From Paraspadella gotoi (Eukaryota > Chaetognatha), in NCBI GenBank assembly GCA_051294375.1, contig CM119270.1, positions 14,668,046 through 14,732,045 of the forward strand: a DNA stretch of 64,000 nucleotides. The letters are read 5' to 3'. Shown piece after piece: positions 51,008-64,000 of this stretch. Position 1 is the stretch's first letter; each line of letters begins with the position of its first letter. A program made the translations under genes and the position numbers. Under the pieces are notes generated by a model. It searched no databases. It was not told the origin of the DNA and was given only the letters and a program-made list of their open reading frames with translations.

Positions 51008-51698
51008 GGCATCAGCGGCGGCAGGCTTCGTCATCAGCGACGTCCCTCTAATCCCGTTCCTTACATTTCGCCATCCCGCAGAGCGTGTAACCGCCCTCCC
51101 CAGAGAGTGTTAAACTAAGCGCGACAAAGCGTGAAAATGCAGTGCGCGTTAAAGCGCGTAATTGTGATGGATCGTATGTCTCTCTGTTTGTGAACGTAAA
51201 ATGTGAAAATGAGAGCCGGGAGTATCTTTATCAGCCCGTTTTATGTTAAAATATTCATTTATTGAAATCTTTAAAACCAAGTTTATAAGTTTATAAAATT
51301 TAAAGAATGTTCCGATTTTGTTATTTACTCACATCTACGTAAACTGTTTTGCAACAATTTTCAACAGTGAACTTCACTGTGATGCATTTTAACAAAAGAT
51401 TCCTAAAAAAATTTAATTTAAAAAAGTTAATAAAAAGTAAATGTTTTTTGTCCAAATTTTATTGAACAAAATAAGGAAATGACCAAGCAGCGAGAACAAC
51501 AATAAAAAAAATTAATGTATTAACCCTTTTCATACAAATAACTTTTTTCTCCCAAGAGACATAAATCGTTCTTCCAACTTGAGAAAAAATTTTAGCGAAT
51601 CACTTTATACGTACTTGCATGTTTTAAATCTTTCACTGACTTAATAACAAATTTGAAGCATATTTTTTTTACCCAAGTCACGTTGCTTCGTTTTTTTT
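51008..51698. other. Unique AT-rich DNA, no gene seen
   Basis: No recognised protein frame. Contains a short CGC-rich patch (51,115-51,160) with repeated GCGTGAAA/GCGCGTAA words. Confidence 0.6.
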
Positions 51699-51723
51699 NN
51701 NNNNNNNNNNNNNNNNNNNNNNN
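51699..51723. other. Assembly gap (25 N)
   Basis: Fixed-size N run within a poly(T) context. Confidence 0.98.
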
Positions 51724-51761
51724 TTTTATTATTCCCGGCAGTTATTTTTTTCTTCTCTCAT

Positions 51762-51763
<2 letters not shown>

Positions 51764-51854
<91 letters not shown>

Positions 51855-51857
51855 CTC
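51764..51857. repeat. (CT)n array
   Basis: Nearly perfect CT array with two short interruptions. Confidence 0.95.
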
Positions 51858-52051
51858 GTCCACAGTTTTTGTGAATCGTCCGCGCCGCCGTAAAAAAAAA
51901 TCCTTCACATCGAGCGAAAGTGAAGTGAACTCAAAATCTTCGGACTTCAGCTTTTATATCGACTAAAAATAGGATCCGTGAGCGTCGACACGATCCGCCT
52001 CTCTGATTGGTTGGAAATTCTCACGCATCTCGTTTCCCATGGTAGCCGTTA

Positions 52052-52053
52052 AT

Positions 52054-52147
<94 letters not shown>
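52052..52147. repeat. (CT)n array upstream of the KLF gene
   Basis: Nearly perfect CT array (GA on the other strand) ending about 90 bp before the sequence shared by the two KLF copies begins. It is not present at the matching place before copy 2. Confidence 0.95.
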
Positions 52148-52150
<3 letters not shown>

Positions 52151-52550
52151 TCATATAGAGTAAAAACATCTTGTGTGAAACGGGAATGCAAATCACAAGA
52201 CAAGAGCGAAAACCTATTCTTCGGAAGAATCGATATTGATAAAAAAAAGATGCGAAAAAATTTTGCATCCATAAAGCGAAAAGAAAAAAAAATTGAATGA
52301 CGAAAACTATTAAGGATTATCACAAAGACTGAAAAAGACTCATTCCTCCCGTTATCGACGATTTCTCTCCCTCTTTCATTTTTTTTTGCCGACGGAACAA
52401 ACTTATCTTTTTCCCGCCCTTTCTCGCCACATCACCTCACCGAAAAATCTCATCTCACATCGCATCAGCAAAATTGACAAATAAAGGAACGAGCGAAACG
52501 AAAAATATAGCATGAACAAAAACAAACATTGTAACGGAAATTAAAAGTCA

Positions 52551-52767
52551 ATGAAACTTCGTATCGCATTTATCACGAATCGCAACAGCGCCGCGCGAAT
52601 TTCTCGATCGGACCTCTCTGTCTCGCGATATCGTCCACTCGCTCTCCGTCGTTCGTCGCTTTGGGTGAGGATTATCGTTGACAACCAAAACCGGTTTGGA
52701 AATCCGACGACGACGACGACGACGGCGAAACTTTTCTCCGGAAAACAGAAGCTCGGACGAAATCGCC

Positions 52768-52811
<44 letters not shown>

Positions 52812-52942
52812 GGAGAGAGAGAGAGACAGAGACAGAGAGAGACAGAAGGAAAAGCGCAACATTATCTCGTCGCAAAAGCCGCAAGATAGACGAAGAAGAG
52901 AGAGAGAGATCGACGAAAAACAGGGGAATGAGAAAAAGATAG

Positions 52943-52949
<7 letters not shown>
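52551..52949 (+). other. Presumed KLF exon 1, mostly 5' untranslated
   Basis: The 3' border is a strong donor (TTGA|GTAAGT at 52,950). The 5' limit is not visible; 52,551 is only the start of an open frame and not a mapped start site. An upstream ATG at 52,551 opens a frame through the GA tract that does not join the main coding frame. The last seven bases, ATGTTGA, may hold the start codon. Confidence 0.5.
52770..52842 (+). repeat. (GA)n tract in the presumed first exon of the KLF gene
   Basis: GA array following AAATCGCCGTC, ending in GACAGAGACAGAG. Present in both locus copies (60,792-60,852), preceded by a GAC array (about 52,707-52,724). GAGA repeats can bind GAGA-type factors in insects; here that is only a possibility. 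Confidence 0.9.
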
Positions 52950-57881
<4,932 letters not shown>

Positions 57882-58387
57882 AAAGGAGTGTGGGTCGAGT
57901 GTGGATAAAGAAGTGTGGGCAGAGAAGTGTGGGCAGGATTAGGAAGAGGGAATGGAAGGTCGTGGGTGAGGAAATCAAATTTTTTTATTGTGGTTCGATA
58001 TGTTTAAGGTTTCGGGATGGAGGAAAGACTACAGTGGTGTTCGTTTATAACCTATCTTTAAACAGTTTTTACTGTCTCGATGAAAAAAAAACCGCCGAGT
58101 GCCAATCGCGACTTTGCGAATCCTCGTTCAGTACAGAAAATAACATTGGGGATACTACTATTTTTCGTATTTTCGCGTTACTTACATTGTATGTTATTAT
58201 TGAATTGCTCCGCCATTAATAACCTTTTCATGTGCCTTAAAACAAAATTTGTTATAAAAAATGCAAATTTATCAATATTTTTTTTTTCGAATATAATTAC
58301 ATGGTCCTGCGTATATGCTTTATTCTCGTGGTTTTTATTTGGTTGCTACTAAAAAGACAGAGAAAGTGGTTGCAAAACTGAAATAAA
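57882..58387 (+). other. Presumed 3' untranslated region of the KLF gene
   Basis: AT-rich DNA after the stop codon. An AATAAA hexamer occurs at 58,382-58,387 and may be a polyadenylation signal; a chance match is quite possible in such DNA. Confidence 0.35.
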
Positions 58388-58553
58388 GGAAAGACAATGC
58401 GAATATTCCTCTGGACAAAAAGCGAACTCCTTTAGAGTCAAATTAAAAGTCTCATTAGAGGCGCAGTTAAGGATCAAAACGACAAAAATGGTTAAAAAAT
58501 AAAAAATAAAAATCCTCCGAATGTCTGGTTGAAACTTGAAAGTTATTCGAAGC

Positions 58554-58559
<6 letters not shown>

Positions 58560-58648
<89 letters not shown>
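58560..58648. repeat. (GA)n array downstream of the KLF gene
   Basis: About 44 perfect GA units; both-strand frames are its translation. Confidence 0.96.
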
Positions 58649-58650
<2 letters not shown>

Positions 58651-59735
58651 TCAGCTCGTATAATATTAAGTAATTTCTCACTTCGTGCTAGCTGCATAAA
58701 TCACGTAAAAACATTATTCTACTTTCAAAACAATTCAACTTGAGAACCTTTTGTTTTTTTCAACCGGAATGTTTGTTGATGAATTAGTTGGTAGAGGACA
58801 GCAAATTGTAAAATTAGAAATAAACAAAAGTACAAAAACCTTCAAACCAGCGCACTCAACTGCATAATTACTCAATTACATAAATACGATAATATATTTG
58901 GTCTTGGTTATTTGGTTTGCGACCTGTTTAACGTATATAGGTTAAAATAAACAAAAATTTATCCTATTTATTCCACTTAGTTAACATTTAGTATTTCGAT
59001 CGATTTACGCTCACCGGAACCGAACCCGCGACGTTAAAGTCATCGTCGTCGTTGTCGTCGTCGTTGTCGTCGTCGCAGAAATCCTCGTCGGGACTTAATT
59101 CGCGCTGAACCTTTTTTCTTCGCATGAAATAATGAGAAATTTTTACGATTCCAAAGAAATCTCACCAGATGTCGCCTTCTTTGTTGTTGTAGTTGTCGTC
59201 GTCGTTGCTGCTGCAGTTGTATGGAAGAAAAACTTACTTAACTTATTTCATTACGTCTGTCGTTGAATATCTAAATATGGTCCTAACAACAAATACCCGA
59301 TGATAATAAATTTTAAAGACGAATTTTAACACAACGGTAATCAAGTTAAATTGAAAAACTCAAAACAAACATCACTGAAGGAAAAAAGTTAGTCTAGGAT
59401 CTCGTGACTTCTGGTTCGTGGCGGAGAAAAAAAATTCTGTAGATGCTGATAAAATTCCATCGAGGACGAAAGGGAGAAAACGACACCCAGAAAGAAGAAG
59501 GAGGAGAAAGAAGAAGTAGAAGAGAAGAAGAAGAAGAAAGAAAGAAAATACTGATTCTGGATGAAGGGAAAAAAACGCATATTTGCCTTGTTCACCAAAA
59601 TATTATTCTCAATTTGTTGGGAGATTTGTTATAAATCACTATTTAAATTTAAATAAATTATGAGATGAGAATGGCAGAGAAAAAAAAAATCAATGAAGCT
59701 GAAGTGAAAATTGAAAGTTAATATAAATTATAATT
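58649..59735. other. Unique DNA with GTC repeats, no gene seen
   Basis: GTCGTCGTTGTCGTCGTC-type repeats at about 59,041-59,077 and shorter ones at 59,180-59,215, and an AAGAAG purine stretch at 59,490-59,545. No recognised protein. Confidence 0.65.
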
Positions 59736-59739
59736 TATA

Positions 59740-59945
59740 ATTTTTATATTGGTTGTACCAATTTCATAAATCAGCTCCTGTATTTTGATGCTAGTGCGAG
59801 TACAATAGTATTCCCCGATCTAATACTTAGGGAGTGGTCTTTCATCAATTGAAACATTCTTTGAAATATTTCCACTTCATTGATAGGGAAGCCAGGTACT
59901 CTGGGAGTGAATAAACGAGACTGTGAAAGAGTCTTGAATTGAAAA
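59740..59945 (+). repeat. Satellite-like repeat, unit 1 (about 310-bp period)
   Basis: TTTTATATTGGTTGTACCAA through GAAAGAGTCTTGAATTG, repeated at about 60,050-60,258. Differences are mainly one-base indels. Confidence 0.88.
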
Positions 59946-60028
59946 CTATGCAGGACCTGCTATGTCATTATCTTTAAGAGTGATGAGGCCTTAAACCACC
60001 AAGCCTGTCCAAAGTCAGGGGCAAGATA

Positions 60029-60258
60029 GCTTATTTATTAAATGAATGGATAATTTTTATATTGTGTACCAATTCATAAAAATTCAGCTCCTTGTATTTT
60101 GATGCTAGTGCGGAGTACCAATAAGTATTCCCGATCTAATACTTTAGGGAGTGGTCTTTTCATACAATTGAACATTCTTTGAAATATTTTTCACTTCATT
60201 GATAGGGAAGCCAGGTCTCTGGGAGTGAATAAACGAGACTGTGAAAGAGTCTTGATTG
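60029..60258 (+). repeat. Satellite-like repeat, unit 2
   Basis: Begins TAGCTTATTTATTAAATGAATGG, which is also found at 47,476, and ends GAGTCTTGATTG, immediately before the A-run that opens the second KLF locus copy. Confidence 0.88.
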
Positions 60259-60787
60259 AAAAAAAAAAAGATGCGAAAAATAATTTTGCATCCATAAAGC
60301 GAAAAGAAAAAAAAATTGAATGACGAAAACTATTAAGGATTATCACAAAGACTGAAAAAGACTCATTCCTCCCGTTATCGACGATTTCTCTCCCTCTTTC
60401 ATTTTTTTTTGCCGACGGAACAAACTTATCTTTTTCCCGCCCTTTCTCGCCACATCACCTCACCGAAAAATCTCATCTCACATCGCATCAGCAAAATTGA
60501 CAAATAAAGGAACGAGCGAAACGAAAAATATAGCATGAACAAAAACAAACATTGTAACGGAAATTAAAAGTCAAATGAAACTTCGTATCGCATTTATCAC
60601 GAATCGCAACAGCGCGCGCGATTTCTCGATCGGACCTCTCTGTCTCGCGATATCGTCCACTCGCTCTCCGTCGTTCGTCGCTTTGGGTGAGGATTATCGT
60701 TGACAACCAAACCGGTTTGGAAATCCGACGACGACGACGACGACGGCGAAACTTTCTCCGGAAAACAGAAGCTCGGACGAAATCGCC

Positions 60788-60791
<4 letters not shown>

Positions 60792-60837
<46 letters not shown>

Positions 60838-60852
60838 CAGAGAGAGACAGAA
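60792..60852 (+). repeat. (GA)n tract in presumed KLF exon 1, copy 2
   Basis: Counterpart of 52,770-52,842, slightly shorter and without the GGAAGGAG interruption of copy 1. Confidence 0.9.
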
Positions 60853-60947
60853 GGAAAAGCGCAAACATTATCTCGTCGCAAAAGCCGCAAGATAGACGAA
60901 GAGAGAGAGAGAGATCGACGAAAAACAGGGGAATGAGAAAAAGATAG

Positions 60948-64000
<3,053 letters not shown>

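Noticed and set aside
58990-59060. Possible tRNA T-arm on the minus strand (GGTTCGGTTCC-like)
   Set aside because: The would-be stem bases do not pair, and no D-arm, anticodon arm or acceptor stem could be found around it.

Overview
The window is eukaryotic nuclear DNA, most likely from an invertebrate animal, and I lean towards an arthropod such as a crustacean. Three things point this way: spliced genes with GT/AG introns, a Krüppel-like zinc-finger gene of animal type, and very dense simple repeats, mainly (GA/CT)n and the uncommon (ACG/GTC)n. The species assignment is inference from repeat style only. The assembly is a draft: 13 runs of N (five of exactly 25, one of 10) and several neighbouring near-identical blocks that differ almost only by single-base indels.

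Only one protein-coding gene can be supported, a Krüppel-like factor (KLF) transcription factor of the KLF2/4 type on the + strand. It is present twice. Copy 1 (about 52.2-58.4 kb) is complete at its 3' end: a GA-rich first exon, a 568-bp second exon, and a large third exon that carries an LDLDFML-type acidic motif, a basic nuclear-localisation segment and three C2H2 fingers. Its reading frame is broken by many one-base indels. Copy 2 (60.26 kb to the window end) repeats the first two exons and the start of exon 3 with an open frame, and the window edge cuts it. The simplest reading is one locus assembled twice, with copy 1 poorly polished.

The other 50 kb or so has no convincing gene. Regions in order: 0-5.05 kb is a block repeated at 15.87-22.25 kb, with a polypurine tract of over 1 kb in each copy. 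5-15.9 kb is AT-rich unique DNA with microsatellites, a degenerate telomere-like tract near 9.1-9.3 kb, a 250-bp repeat pair, one copy of which holds a TTAA-flanked transposon, and a phased GTCAC array at 11.93-12.04 kb. The second copy of the 5-kb block holds a second, inverted member of the same TTAA transposon family. 22-29 kb has CT/GA arrays, a Tc1/mariner-like non-autonomous element at 24.0 kb and assembly gaps. 29.4-38.6 kb and 39.0-42.0 kb are two versions of one sequence; the first is heavily inflated by insertions and holds about 5 kb of sequence missing from the second. 42-52 kb is microsatellite-rich with large gaps.

The best biological observations are two TTAA-flanked elements of one family, each with an unoccupied counterpart site elsewhere in the window; the GTCAC array with a 16-bp palindrome between CCAAT boxes; and the long GA tract in the first exon of the KLF gene. 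I found no undescribed multi-gene system.
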